Shown piece after piece: positions 35,900 to 44,387 of a stretch of DNA of 64,000 bases. This DNA is from Ciceribacter sp. T2.26MG-112.2 (lineage in GTDB: Bacteria; Pseudomonadota; Alphaproteobacteria; Rhizobiales; Rhizobiaceae). A program made the position numbers and the translations under genes. Numbering within the stretch: the stretch's first letter is position 1; each line of letters opens with the position of its first letter. The DNA is taken from positions 58,894 to 122,893 of the forward strand of contig NZ_UEYQ01000011.1 of assembly GCF_900492205.1 (NCBI RefSeq). Direction: 5' to 3'. The notes below the pieces were generated by a model. It saw nothing but the letters and a program-made list of their open reading frames with translations. It was not told the origin of the DNA and ran no database searches.

Positions 35900-36085
35900 A
35901 TGGCGGATCTGCTCGCAGGTTTTGCCTTCTTTCTGATCCTCGAGGGGCTGGTCTATGCACTGGCCCCTCGTTTTCTTGTGCGGATGGCGCGTCTCCTGCC
36001 GTCCATTCCGCCGGAACAGCTGCGGCTTTCGGGCCTGGTCGCCGTCACGCTCGGTGTCGGAATAGTCTGGTTGGTCCGCGGCTAG
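35900..36085 (+). CDS. DUF2065 small membrane protein
   Basis: 61 residues with two membrane segments (LLAGFAFFLILEGLVYALAP and LSGLVAVTLGVGIVWLV). DUF2065 proteins are conserved next to hflC in Proteobacteria; a role with the HflKC/FtsH complex is suggested by context only. An upstream TTG at 35888 overlapping the hflC stop would add four residues. It lies 100 bases before degP. Confidence 0.88.
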   Translation: MADLLAGFAFFLILEGLVYALAPRFLVRMARLLPSIPPEQLRLSGLVAVTLGVGIVWLVRG

Positions 36086-36185
36086 GGCGGCGTCACGCGC
36101 GCTTCCTGCTAAATTGATTTCGACTTTCATTTTTCCGCCTTATGCTTCGGCCAAGAAGACGTCTGTTCAGCCAGAGGAAGACCAC

Positions 36186-37727
36186 ATGATCCGGACCGCG
36201 TCCAAGTCCCGCACCGCAATCGCGGCCCTGCTGTTCGGCACGGCACTGTCGCTCGGCGCGATCGGCTCGAGCCGTGCGGCCATGGCCCAGGGGCCCGACT
36301 CGGTGGCTGATCTGGCGCAGGGCCTGCTCGGGGCGGTGGTCAACATCTCCACCTCGCAGAGCGTCAAGGAAGAGGGTGACGGCCCCGTGCCGCAGGTGCC
36401 GGAAGGCTCGCCCTTCCAGGAGCTGTTCGAGGATTTCTTCAAGAACCGCGGCGACGGCGGCGGCAGTAACAGGGTCAATTCGCTGGGCTCCGGCTTCGTC
36501 ATCGATCCGAAGGGATTCGTCGTCACCAACAATCACGTGATCGAGGGCGCCGACGACATCGAGGTGATCTTCCCCGACGGCTCCAAGCTCAAGGCCGAGC
36601 TGATCGGCACCGATCCGAAGACCGACCTTTCGGTGCTGAAGGTCGAGCCGCCGGCGCCGCTGACCGCCGTCAAGTTCGGCGATTCGCGCAAGATGCGCAT
36701 CGGTGACTGGGTCATGGCGATCGGCAATCCGTTCGGGCTCGGCGGTTCGGTCACCGTCGGCATCATCTCGGCCAGCGGCCGCAACATCAATGCCGGGCCT
36801 TACGACAATTTCATCCAGACCGATGCGGCGATCAACAAGGGCAATTCCGGCGGCCCGCTGTTCAACATGAACGGCGAAGTCATAGGAATCAATACGGCGA
36901 TCATCTCGCCGAGCGGCGGTTCGATCGGCATCGGTTTTGCGGTGCCGACGGAGCTGGCGGAAAACGTCATCAACCAGCTGATCGAGTTCGGCGAGACGCG
37001 ACGCGGCTGGCTCGGCGTGCGGATCCAGCCGGTGACCGACGAGGTGGCGGAAAGCCTGAAGATCGGCAAGGCGCGCGGCGCGCTGGTGAGCGGGCTGGTC
37101 AAGGGCGGTCCGGTCGAGAACGGTCCGATCCGGATCGGTGACGTGATCGTGTCGTTCGACGGCAAGGAGGTCGACGACACGCGCGACCTCGTCAGAACAG
37201 TCGCAGAGAGCGCGGTCGGGGCCGAGGTCAAGGTGATCGTGCTGCGCGACGGCAAGGAAGAGACGCTGAGCGTGACGCTCGGACGGCTGGAAGACGAGAA
37301 GGCGCCCGTCGTGGCGTCCTCCGAGGACGGTGTGCTGGTGCCGGAAGGCGAAGGCGAGGAAGCCGTGCCGGGGGACGAGGGCGGGGGGCAGCAATCGCCG
37401 ACCGCGCCGGGCGCACAGTCGCCGGCGATCCTCGGGGCGATCGGCATCGAGCTTGCACCGCTCGACGATGCTTCCCGCAAGACCTATGCGATCGCCGAGA
37501 GTGTCGAAGGCGTGGTGATCACCACCGTCACGCCAGGCTCGCCGGCCGCGGAAAAAGGGCTCGAGCCGGGGCAGGTGATCGTCGAGGTGGCGCAGGAATT
37601 CGTCGAGACGCCCGAGGCGGTCGCAGAGACACTGACCACGCTGAAGAGCGAGGGCCGGCGCAATGCCTATGTGATGATTTCGGACGCCGGAGGCAATCTG
37701 CGCCACGTCGCCATCCCGCTCGAATAG
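36186..37727 (+). CDS. degP: Do/DegP family periplasmic serine endoprotease
   Basis: 513-residue HtrA protease and chaperone for misfolded periplasmic proteins. It has a signal peptide (about 1-33) and a trypsin-like domain with triad His in VVTNNHVIEGAD, Asp in KTDLSVLKV and Ser in NKGNSGGPLF. Two PDZ domains follow (~275-365 and 430-510), separated by an acidic Glu/Gly/Pro linker. The ATG at 36186 follows AGAGGAAG. It closes the hflK-hflC-DUF2065-degP cluster, joining inner-membrane and periplasmic quality control. Confidence 0.96.
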   Translation: MIRTASKSRTAIAALLFGTALSLGAIGSSRAAMAQGPDSVADLAQGLLGAVVNISTSQSVKEEGDGPVPQVPEGSPFQELFEDFFKNRGDGGGSNRVNSLGSGFVIDPKGFVVTNNHVIEGADDIEVIFPDGSKLKAELIGTDPKTDLSVLKVEPPAPLTAVKFGDSRKMRIGDWVMAIGNPFGLGGSVTVGIISASGRNINAGPYDNFIQTDAAINKGNSGGPLFNMNGEVIGINTAIISPSGGSIGIGFAVPTELAENVINQLIEFGETRRGWLGVRIQPVTDEVAESLKIGKARGALVSGLVKGGPVENGPIRIGDVIVSFDGKEVDDTRDLVRTVAESAVGAEVKVIVLRDGKEETLSVTLGRLEDEKAPVVASSEDGVLVPEGEGEEAVPGDEGGGQQSPTAPGAQSPAILGAIGIELAPLDDASRKTYAIAESVEGVVITTVTPGSPAAEKGLEPGQVIVEVAQEFVETPEAVAETLTTLKSEGRRNAYVMISDAGGNLRHVAIPLE

Positions 37728-37783
37728 GGCCGTAGCCCCCAATTCGGGAGGACGGCTGTTTGCTTCCTTCCGGCCTTGGTTCG

Positions 37784-40171
37784 TCAGGCGATCTGGCGGA
37801 TCACTCCTGGTTCACGTACGTTCGTCAGTATCTTCTCCAGCTCATCTGCCGGCATCGGGCGGCCGACGAGGTAGCCCTGGATCTCGCCACAGCCGAGACT
37901 TCGCAGGATGCCGTATTGCGCTTCGGTCTCGACGCCTTCGGCAGCAACCGACATGCCGAGGTCGTGCCCGAGCCGGATGATGGCATCGACGATGGCGCGG
38001 CTGTCGGCATTGGTTTCGATGTCGGAGATGAAGGACTGGTCGATCTTCAGCTTGTCGAAGCGATATTTGCGCAGATAGCTGAGTGACGAATAGCCTGTGC
38101 CGAAATCGTCGAGCGCGACGCGCACGCCAAGGGCGGTGATCGCGACAAGCGTCGATTCCATGAGTGCATTGGTCTTCAAGAGCAGCGATTCCGTCACTTC
38201 CAGTTCGAGGCGGGCCGGCGGCAGGCCGCTGTCGCGCAGGGCGTCGGCAATGCCGGCGTAGAGCCCCGTCCCGGCGAACTGGCGCGGCGACAGATTGACC
38301 GCGATCCGGATCGGCTGGGGCCAGGAGGCCGCGGTGATGCATCCTTCGCGGATGGCCCAGGCGCCGATCTTTTCGATCAGGCCGATGTCTTCGGCGATCG
38401 GGATGAATTCCGTCGGGCTGATCGTTCCAAGGGTCGGATGGTGCCAGCGCAGGAGCGCTTCGGCGCAGACGATCCGACCGCTGCCGCTGTCAACCAGCGG
38501 CTGGAAATGCAGCGTCAGGGACCCGGCTGCCACGGCGGCGCGCAGTTCCTGCTCGATCAGGTTTCGGCGGCGGGCGGCAGCGTCGAGCGAGGTATCGAAG
38601 AAGTGGAAGCGATTGCGGCCATCGGCCTTGGCACGATAGAGCGCAAGGTCGGCGTTCCGCATCAGCGCGTCCGCGTCGCGGCCGTCGATCGGGGCGCAGG
38701 CAATGCCGATCGAGACACCGATGCGGGCGGTGCCGGAAGCCAGCGGGAAAGGTTGGGAGAGCGCATTGACCAGCCTGTCGGCGAGGGCGGCGACGGCGCG
38801 CGGGTCCTGCATGGACGTATGGATGACGGCGAACTCGTCGCCGCCGAGCCGGGCGAGCGTGTCGGTCTCGCCGCAGACCGACTGCAGCAGCTTGGCCACC
38901 TCCCGCAACAACTCGTCGCCAGCGCCATGTCCATGGGTGTCATTGACCTGCTTGAAGCGGTCGAGATCGAGCAGGAGGATCGAGAAGTGCTCGTCGAAGC
39001 GCTCCAGCCGGTCGATCGCGCGCGACAGGCCCTCGTTGAGAAGGACACGATTGCCGACATTGGTGAGGCTGTCGTGGCGTGCCATGTGTTCGATCCGGCG
39101 GCGGGCCTCGCGCGCCTGGGTCACGTCGCGTCCGACGCCACGGTAGCCGGTGAAGTTTCCCTCCGCGTCGAACATGGCCTTGGCACTGAGAGACCAGACG
39201 CCCGGTTCGCCGTCCTGGACGACACAGACCTCGACATCCCGGAACGAGGTATGGCTGGTCAGCAGCTTGCGCAGGCTTTCCGCGCCATTCAGTTTGTACG
39301 GCGTACCGCAAGTCGAGCCGTCACACGGGAGCAGCTCCCAGAGAAAACGGTGATGGGCCTGCTCATCGGTGCAACCGAGTTCCTCAAAGAGGCGCGGGGA
39401 GGCCCGCCGCAGGCGAAGTTCGGCGTCGAGACCCCACAGCCAGTCGGCGGCGTTCTCTTCGAAGTCGTTGAGCAGCAGGCCGATGACGTCGCGCTGTTCG
39501 TCGGAGGCCATCTGGGCACGGACGCGGATGGTGAGGTTCTCGCAAAGCGCCAGCGACGAGCGCACGATGATCGCCGTATAGATCACATAGAGCGCGACCA
39601 GGCTGAAACCCACGGCTTCGTTGGCGACGCTGAGGGCCAGCAGCGATACCATTCCCATGAGGACGCTGAAGGTGATGGCCGCCGGCGGGATCGTCGCCAG
39701 GGCGAAACCGCCGCCGCCCATCATGCCGACGCTGATCGCGACGATCACCAGCCGTTGGTGGTCGGTGGCATGCGGGTAGAAAAGCACGGTCAGCGCTGCC
39801 CAGAGGCCGCTCAGCACGGCGGCGAAGACCACCGCCTGACGGGAGCCGCGAAGGGACGCAACCTGGCGCGGTGGCAGCCTGCCGTTGCGCCATGCTGCAA
39901 TGCCGTTATAGGCCGCGATGACCATGATGAGCACTGCCCAGAGCGCGACCCAGGCAAACAGGTCGCTGCCGGCAAAGGCGATCAGCGCAACGATCGCATT
40001 GGCGATGTTGGCACCCATCATCAAGGGCGTGTTGTGCAGGACCGTTGACAGGCGGACCGCCCGGATGCGGTCCGCTTCGGCCTCGGTCTGGCCTGCTTCG
40101 CCCAGCCGAAGAAATCGGTCGCCGGCTAAGCGCAGGGCATGGCCAAGCCGGGAAATTCCATTTGTGCTCAT
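37784..40171 (-). CDS. GGDEF-EAL c-di-GMP signalling protein with membrane sensor and PAS domain
   Basis: 795 residues. About six membrane segments lie in residues 45-205, then a PAS domain (~235-350, ending GYRGVGRDVTQ). A GGDEF domain follows with intact LGGDEF near 442, and an EAL domain with AEALLRWHHP near 570 plus DDFGTGYSSLSYL and the VEGVET-type AEGVETEAQY. Both domains look catalytically complete, so it may make and degrade c-di-GMP. No RxxD inhibition site precedes GGDEF. Convergent with degP. It probably controls motility or biofilm in response to an unknown signal. Confidence 0.95.
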   Translation of the reverse strand: MSTNGISRLGHALRLAGDRFLRLGEAGQTEAEADRIRAVRLSTVLHNTPLMMGANIANAIVALIAFAGSDLFAWVALWAVLIMVIAAYNGIAAWRNGRLPPRQVASLRGSRQAVVFAAVLSGLWAALTVLFYPHATDHQRLVIVAISVGMMGGGGFALATIPPAAITFSVLMGMVSLLALSVANEAVGFSLVALYVIYTAIIVRSSLALCENLTIRVRAQMASDEQRDVIGLLLNDFEENAADWLWGLDAELRLRRASPRLFEELGCTDEQAHHRFLWELLPCDGSTCGTPYKLNGAESLRKLLTSHTSFRDVEVCVVQDGEPGVWSLSAKAMFDAEGNFTGYRGVGRDVTQAREARRRIEHMARHDSLTNVGNRVLLNEGLSRAIDRLERFDEHFSILLLDLDRFKQVNDTHGHGAGDELLREVAKLLQSVCGETDTLARLGGDEFAVIHTSMQDPRAVAALADRLVNALSQPFPLASGTARIGVSIGIACAPIDGRDADALMRNADLALYRAKADGRNRFHFFDTSLDAAARRRNLIEQELRAAVAAGSLTLHFQPLVDSGSGRIVCAEALLRWHHPTLGTISPTEFIPIAEDIGLIEKIGAWAIREGCITAASWPQPIRIAVNLSPRQFAGTGLYAGIADALRDSGLPPARLELEVTESLLLKTNALMESTLVAITALGVRVALDDFGTGYSSLSYLRKYRFDKLKIDQSFISDIETNADSRAIVDAIIRLGHDLGMSVAAEGVETEAQYGILRSLGCGEIQGYLVGRPMPADELEKILTNVREPGVIRQIA

Positions 40172-40447
40172 GGATATTAGAATAAATGCAGGTGCTTAAA
40201 AGCTGATAAAGCGGGGACGAGCCGGGCGGGTAGATCAAAACAGCGTGAGCGTACGATTAACGCCGGGCGGGGCGTGCCGAAATGCGACAGTTGATGGGCT
40301 TCATGGCCGCGGGGAAGCTCACAGCCTGGGACAAGTTTCGCTCTCTAGGGTCCCTTGAGAAGGTAGGCGCCGCCGCGACGATTAGAAGCCCCATGCTCGA
40401 TGGCGGCGTCGGCCGGAGGCGTTCAAGCGGGAAGGCGCATCGGACAC

Positions 40448-41209
40448 ATGAAGGATACTTTTTTCTACCCCTCGGATGGCGAGAGCAAGTTCTTCGGCAA
40501 GCTCAACGAAATCACCACGCGCTGGCCGCACGATGTGCGCCACTATCTCGATCTGTTCCCGACCTATGTCAGCCGACGTTCGTTCATCCGGCAGCTGGCG
40601 CATTACGAGCTGTTCAAGCTGACCGTGGAACTGCCCGGTCACTATGCCGATTTCGGCGTCTATTACGGCAAGTCCTTCTTCAGCTGGCACAAGTTCATCG
40701 AGGTGCTGACCCCGACCGCGACCCACAAGAAGGTCATCGGCTTCGACAGCTTCGCCGGCTTTCCCAGCCTGCATGAGGAAGACGGCGCGCTCGACGCCAA
40801 TGTGCAGAAGGAAGTCGGCGGCCTAAGCTCGGAAAATTTCCTCGACGAGTTCCGCGAACTGTTGAAGCTGCACAACGAGGACGGCGTGCTGCCGACCGGC
40901 CGCGGGCAGATCGTCGAGGGCGACATTTCCAAGACCCTGCCGGAATGGCTGGAAAAGAACCCGGAATCGCGCTTCTGCCTGATCAATGTCGATGTCGACA
41001 TCTATGAGCCGACCAAGACCATTCTCGAGCATTGCTGGGACCGGCTGGTGCCGGGCGGCGTGCTGATCCTTGACGAATATGCGACGAGCAAATGGCCGGG
41101 CGAGACGCGCGCCTGGGACGATTTCGCCCGCAAGAACGGGATCGCGGTCCCGGTCAAGCGGTTCCCCTGGGCCAATGCGCCGGGCGGCTACATCGTCAAG
41201 GGCGCCTGA
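40448..41209 (+). CDS. TylF/MycF-type O-methyltransferase family protein
   Basis: 253 residues. SAM-binding features HYADFGVYYGKSFFSW and KKVIGFDSFAGFP, and the metal-binding Asp region LINVDVDIYEPTKTILEHCWDRLVPGGVLILDEY, match the TylF/MycF/macrocin O-methyltransferase family. Members act on sugars of macrolides or on surface polysaccharides. Here no biosynthetic cluster surrounds it, so the substrate is unknown. The ATG at 40448 follows GGGAAGG at a rather long distance. Its own promoter presumably lies in the 276 bases between it and the divergent c-di-GMP gene, where nothing else is recognised. Confidence 0.82.
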   Translation: MKDTFFYPSDGESKFFGKLNEITTRWPHDVRHYLDLFPTYVSRRSFIRQLAHYELFKLTVELPGHYADFGVYYGKSFFSWHKFIEVLTPTATHKKVIGFDSFAGFPSLHEEDGALDANVQKEVGGLSSENFLDEFRELLKLHNEDGVLPTGRGQIVEGDISKTLPEWLEKNPESRFCLINVDVDIYEPTKTILEHCWDRLVPGGVLILDEYATSKWPGETRAWDDFARKNGIAVPVKRFPWANAPGGYIVKGA

Positions 41210-41228
41210 TCGCGCCCTTGTTCAAACC

Positions 41229-41332
41229 TTAGAGTCTGTCAGGCTCATTCTCAACCAGCCAGACTCTAACTCTGTTGTTTTCGTTTGTCTCTTCGGGAAA
41301 ACCGGTTCCCACTTCTGCCTGACAAACTCTAG
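41229..41332. repeat. Rhizobial mosaic palindromic repeat
   Basis: Terminal inverted repeats AGAGTCTGTCAGGC (about 41231-41244) and GCCTGACAAACTCT (about 41317-41330) differ at one base. Inside are AGAGTCTG/CAGACTCT and GGGAA-AACCGG-TTCCC hairpins. This GGGAAAACCGGTTCCC core is a familiar dispersed element of rhizobial genomes. The edge of the element supplies the stop codon of the GNAT gene and may act as its transcription end. Confidence 0.8.
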
Positions 41333-41874
41333 GGCCGGCCGATCCGGTAAAGGACGTGCCGCTTCAGATGCGGGTGGGTGTCGGGGACGCGCGGGTGGTC
41401 GAAATCGCCATCCGCGTCGCGGCGCATGCCGATCCGCTGCATGACCGCCGTCGAGCGCCTGTTGGCTTCAACCGCGAAGGAAACAATTTCGGACAAGCCC
41501 TTGGTCGCGAATCCGAAATCGATGAGGGCGCGTGCCGCTTCGGTGACGTAGCCCTGGCCCCAGAAGCGGGTGGCGAGCCGCCAGCCGACCTCGACGGTCG
41601 CTTCGGGCAGGATCGGGTAGAGGCCTGGCTTGGACAGGCCACAGAAACCGATCGGCTCGGCACTCTGCTTCAATTCCACCGCGTAGCAACCGAAACCCGT
41701 CTCGTCGATCATGGCGCGCATGCGCTCCATCATCGCGTCGGCTTCCTGAGGCGTGCGGCGGAAGGGAAAGAACTCCATGACCTTGGGGTCGCGGTTGATC
41801 TCGCGAAACAGATCGCGATCGCTCTCGCGCCAGTTGCGCAGGATAAGCCGCGGCGTTTCGAGGATCGGAGCCAT
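41329..41874 (-). CDS. GNAT family N-acetyltransferase (RimJ/RimL-like)
   Basis: 181 residues. It begins LETPRLILRNWRESDRDLF, as in RimJ/RimL-like acetyltransferases, and has the acetyl-CoA loop region RFWGQGYVTEAARALIDFGF and a later FAVEANRRSTAVMQRIGM. The substrate is unknown. It starts 20 bases after serB on the same strand and is probably cotranscribed. Its TAG lies in the edge of the palindromic repeat, so the C-terminus may have been altered by insertion of that element. Confidence 0.9.
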   Translation of the reverse strand: MAPILETPRLILRNWRESDRDLFREINRDPKVMEFFPFRRTPQEADAMMERMRAMIDETGFGCYAVELKQSAEPIGFCGLSKPGLYPILPEATVEVGWRLATRFWGQGYVTEAARALIDFGFATKGLSEIVSFAVEANRRSTAVMQRIGMRRDADGDFDHPRVPDTHPHLKRHVLYRIGRP

Positions 41875-41894
41875 GGCCACTCTCGGCTGGTTGC

Positions 41895-42785
41895 TCAGGG
41901 CGTGACGAAATCGGTCTTGCGATAGCCCTGCAGGTACAGAAGGGCGGTCAGGTCGCCGTGGTCGATGCGGATCTTCGCCTGGGCGGCAACCGAGGGCTTG
42001 GCATGAAGAGCGACGCCGGAACCGGCAAGTTCCAGCATGCCGAGGTCGTTGGCGCCGTCGCCCACCGCGATTGCCTCGTGGGTGTCGATGCCGAGGCGGG
42101 CGGCGATGTCGACCAGCGCATCGACCTTGGCCTGCTTGCCGAGGATCGGCTCGGCCACTTCCCCGGTGAGGATTCCGTCCTTTTCCAGCAGGATATTGGC
42201 ACGGTTCTCGTGGAAACCGAGGCGGGCGGAGATCGGTGCGGTAAAGACGGTGAAGCCGCCGGAGACGAGGGCGGTGTAGTGACCCCTGGCCTTCATCGTG
42301 GCGATCAGTTCCAGGCCTCCGGGGGTGAGCGTGATGCGCTTTTCGATCACTTCGTCGACCACCTTGATCGGCAGGCCCTTCAAGAGCGCAACGCGTTCCC
42401 GTAGCGCCGGCTCGAAGGCAATCTCGCCGTTCATGGCGCGTGCGGTGATCAGCGACACCTTGTCCTTGAGACCGACTTCGGCCGCCAGTTCGTCGATGCA
42501 TTCCTGGCCGATCATGGTCGAATCCATGTCGGCGATCAGGAACTTCTTGCGCCGCGTGTCGGCGCCCTGCACGGCGACGTCGATCTTATGATCGCCGATC
42601 AGCGCGCGGAGCTGCGCTTCGGCGGCACTTTCGTCCGTCCCGTCCTTCAGCACGATGTCGCAGGCGATTCCGTCGGCGAGCCAGTAGAGGCCGGATGCCT
42701 TGAGGCTCTCGGCGGCGCGCTCGGCAAGCGCGGGCTCAAGGATCGGATTTGACGGATTGGCGAGAAGCGTGGCAACGAAGGCCAT
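41895..42785 (-). CDS. serB: Phosphoserine phosphatase
   Basis: Last step of serine synthesis: removes phosphate from phosphoserine. 296 residues: an N-terminal ACT-like region, then the HAD domain with LIADMDSTMIGQE (nucleophile Asp), ALVSGGFTVF (Ser), the Lys in ILGKQAKVDAL, and AVGDGANDLGML (acidic Asp pair). The ATG at 42785 gives the usual N-terminus MAFVATLLANP. It diverges from miaA with the start codons touching. Confidence 0.96.
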   Translation of the reverse strand: MAFVATLLANPSNPILEPALAERAAESLKASGLYWLADGIACDIVLKDGTDESAAEAQLRALIGDHKIDVAVQGADTRRKKFLIADMDSTMIGQECIDELAAEVGLKDKVSLITARAMNGEIAFEPALRERVALLKGLPIKVVDEVIEKRITLTPGGLELIATMKARGHYTALVSGGFTVFTAPISARLGFHENRANILLEKDGILTGEVAEPILGKQAKVDALVDIAARLGIDTHEAIAVGDGANDLGMLELAGSGVALHAKPSVAAQAKIRIDHGDLTALLYLQGYRKTDFVTP

Positions 42786-42786
42786 G

Positions 42787-43677
42787 ATGGAAAATCCTGA
42801 AAACGACATCGACGCGATCCTGATAACCGGGCCGACCGCCAGCGGCAAGTCCGCGCTGGCGCTGGAACTGGCAAAGCGGCACGGCGGCCACGTAATCAAT
42901 GCCGACAGCATGCAGGTCTATGATACGCTGAGGGTTCTGACCGCGCGCCCGTCGGAGGAAGAGATGGAGGGCGTGCCGCATCATCTCTACGGCCATGTGC
43001 CGGCGGGCGCCGCCTATTCGACCGGCGACTGGCTGCGGGACGTGGGGGCGCTCATCGGCGATCTGAAGGCGAAGCGCGTGCTGCCGGTGATCGTCGGGGG
43101 CACGGGGCTCTATTTCAAGGCGTTGACCGGCGGGCTCGACGACATGCCGGCGATCCCAGCCGATATCCGCAAGCACTTGCGCGACCGGTTGATCGCGGAG
43201 GGCCCGGAGGCGCTCTACCGGGAGCTCGAAAGCCGGGATCCGGCGATGGCCGCGCGGCTCGGCCGCCAGGACGGGCAACGCATCGTGCGGGCGCTGGAGG
43301 TGCTGGAGGCGACCGGCCGGTCGATTGCCGCGTTTCAAGGGCAGGGCGGGCCGGTGATCGTCGATGCCGAGCGGGCGCGCAAGATCGTCAAGCTGCCGGA
43401 CCGCAAGCTCTTGCACGACCGGATCAACCGCCGCTTCGCGCGGATGTTCGATGACGGCGCGGTCGAAGAGGTCGAGGCGCTGCTGGCGCTCGGTCTCTCG
43501 CCGGACATGCCGGCGATGAAGGCGATCGGGGTGTTGCAGATCCTCGCCCTGCTGCGGGGCGAGATGACGCCGGATCAGGTGGTCGAGACGGCCTCGGCCG
43601 CGACGCGGCAATATGCCAAGCGTCAGATGACCTGGTTCCGCAACCAGATGGACGAGAGCTGGGAGAGGGTAGGTTAA
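42787..43677 (+). CDS. miaA: tRNA dimethylallyltransferase
   Basis: 296-residue enzyme that adds a dimethylallyl group to A37 of tRNAs reading UNN codons. Motifs: ILITGPTASGKSALAL (P-loop), NADSMQVYDTLRVLTARP, PVIVGGTGLYFKAL and QRIVRALEVLEATG. An ATG at 42784 is also in frame (Met-Met); 42787 gives the usual start with AAGG seven bases upstream. Divergent from serB with no intergenic space, and convergent with the next gene by overlapping stops. Confidence 0.97.
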   Translation: MENPENDIDAILITGPTASGKSALALELAKRHGGHVINADSMQVYDTLRVLTARPSEEEMEGVPHHLYGHVPAGAAYSTGDWLRDVGALIGDLKAKRVLPVIVGGTGLYFKALTGGLDDMPAIPADIRKHLRDRLIAEGPEALYRELESRDPAMAARLGRQDGQRIVRALEVLEATGRSIAAFQGQGGPVIVDAERARKIVKLPDRKLLHDRINRRFARMFDDGAVEEVEALLALGLSPDMPAMKAIGVLQILALLRGEMTPDQVVETASAATRQYAKRQMTWFRNQMDESWERVG

Positions 43678-44285
43678 GCGGAGGACGTTCGCGTCAGGCC
43701 TTTGGCGGACAACGGACAAGGCAAGTCGTTGACTTCCGGCAGTCCTGCCAGAATTTCGGCGACAGGCGCCAGCCGGGCTATCTTGCCGTCCATGTAGGCG
43801 AGCGACATTTCCGCGTGTGCATTGTCGTAGGAGTCGATGCACTCTTTGGCAAGGACCACGCGAAGGTCGCGCTGGTAGGCGTCGATTGCCGCCATTCTCA
43901 CACAGGCATGGGTGTTGATGCCGCAGATGGTGATTTCGCCCACGTTGCTTTGGAGCAGAAGGTCGTCAAGCCCGGTGCGGAAGAAGGCACTGTAGCGCTT
44001 CTTGACGATCACGCCGTCGCCCGCCCGGCAGTCCAGGTCCGGATGCAGTTGAGCGCCGCGCGTGCCCTCGATGCAGATCCTGACCTGGCGATCCCGCATT
44101 TCGAGAAAGGCATCGCTGAGGTCGGGACGGAATTCCTGCCTGACCCAGATGACGGGAAACTGGCGCTCTCGGAACGCACTCGCCAGCCTGTTCGTATGGG
44201 AAATCAGGGCCTCGACCGTGGGGCGGTCCCAGTGGTCCAGAAAGTCGTTGAGCAGATCGATGACGATGAGGCAGCGCTGGGTCAT
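43674..44285 (-). CDS. Isochorismatase-family cysteine hydrolase
   Basis: 203 residues with the nicotinamidase/isochorismatase fold. The triad is Asp in VIDLLNDFLD, Lys in VKKRYSAFF and Cys in GINTHACVRM. The substrate is not determined; members hydrolyse isochorismate, nicotinamide, ureidoacrylate or related amides. It lacks the zinc-ligand pattern DWHPxxH seen in the pncA product of this window, so it is probably not a nicotinamidase. Its TAA overlaps the miaA TAA in a TTAA palindrome. Confidence 0.88.
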   Translation of the reverse strand: MTQRCLIVIDLLNDFLDHWDRPTVEALISHTNRLASAFRERQFPVIWVRQEFRPDLSDAFLEMRDRQVRICIEGTRGAQLHPDLDCRAGDGVIVKKRYSAFFRTGLDDLLLQSNVGEITICGINTHACVRMAAIDAYQRDLRVVLAKECIDSYDNAHAEMSLAYMDGKIARLAPVAEILAGLPEVNDLPCPLSAKGLTRTSSA

Positions 44286-44387
44286 CGGGTGATGATGGGG
44301 TCATCGCAAGAATGTATTGTGACAGTTTCGCCGGCCGCGAGGGCGGGCTCCGCAGCAACGGCAGGACCGGCAAGGCAATCTCGCCGA

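Noticed and set aside
41329..42501. 390-codon minus frame joining GNAT and upstream sequence
   Set aside because: The part before 41874 is an off-frame reading of serB; the GNAT protein has its own start.
43674..44285. Second nicotinamidase
   Set aside because: It has the isochorismatase triad but not the metal-binding DWHPxxH motif seen in the pncA product, so only the superfamily is claimed.
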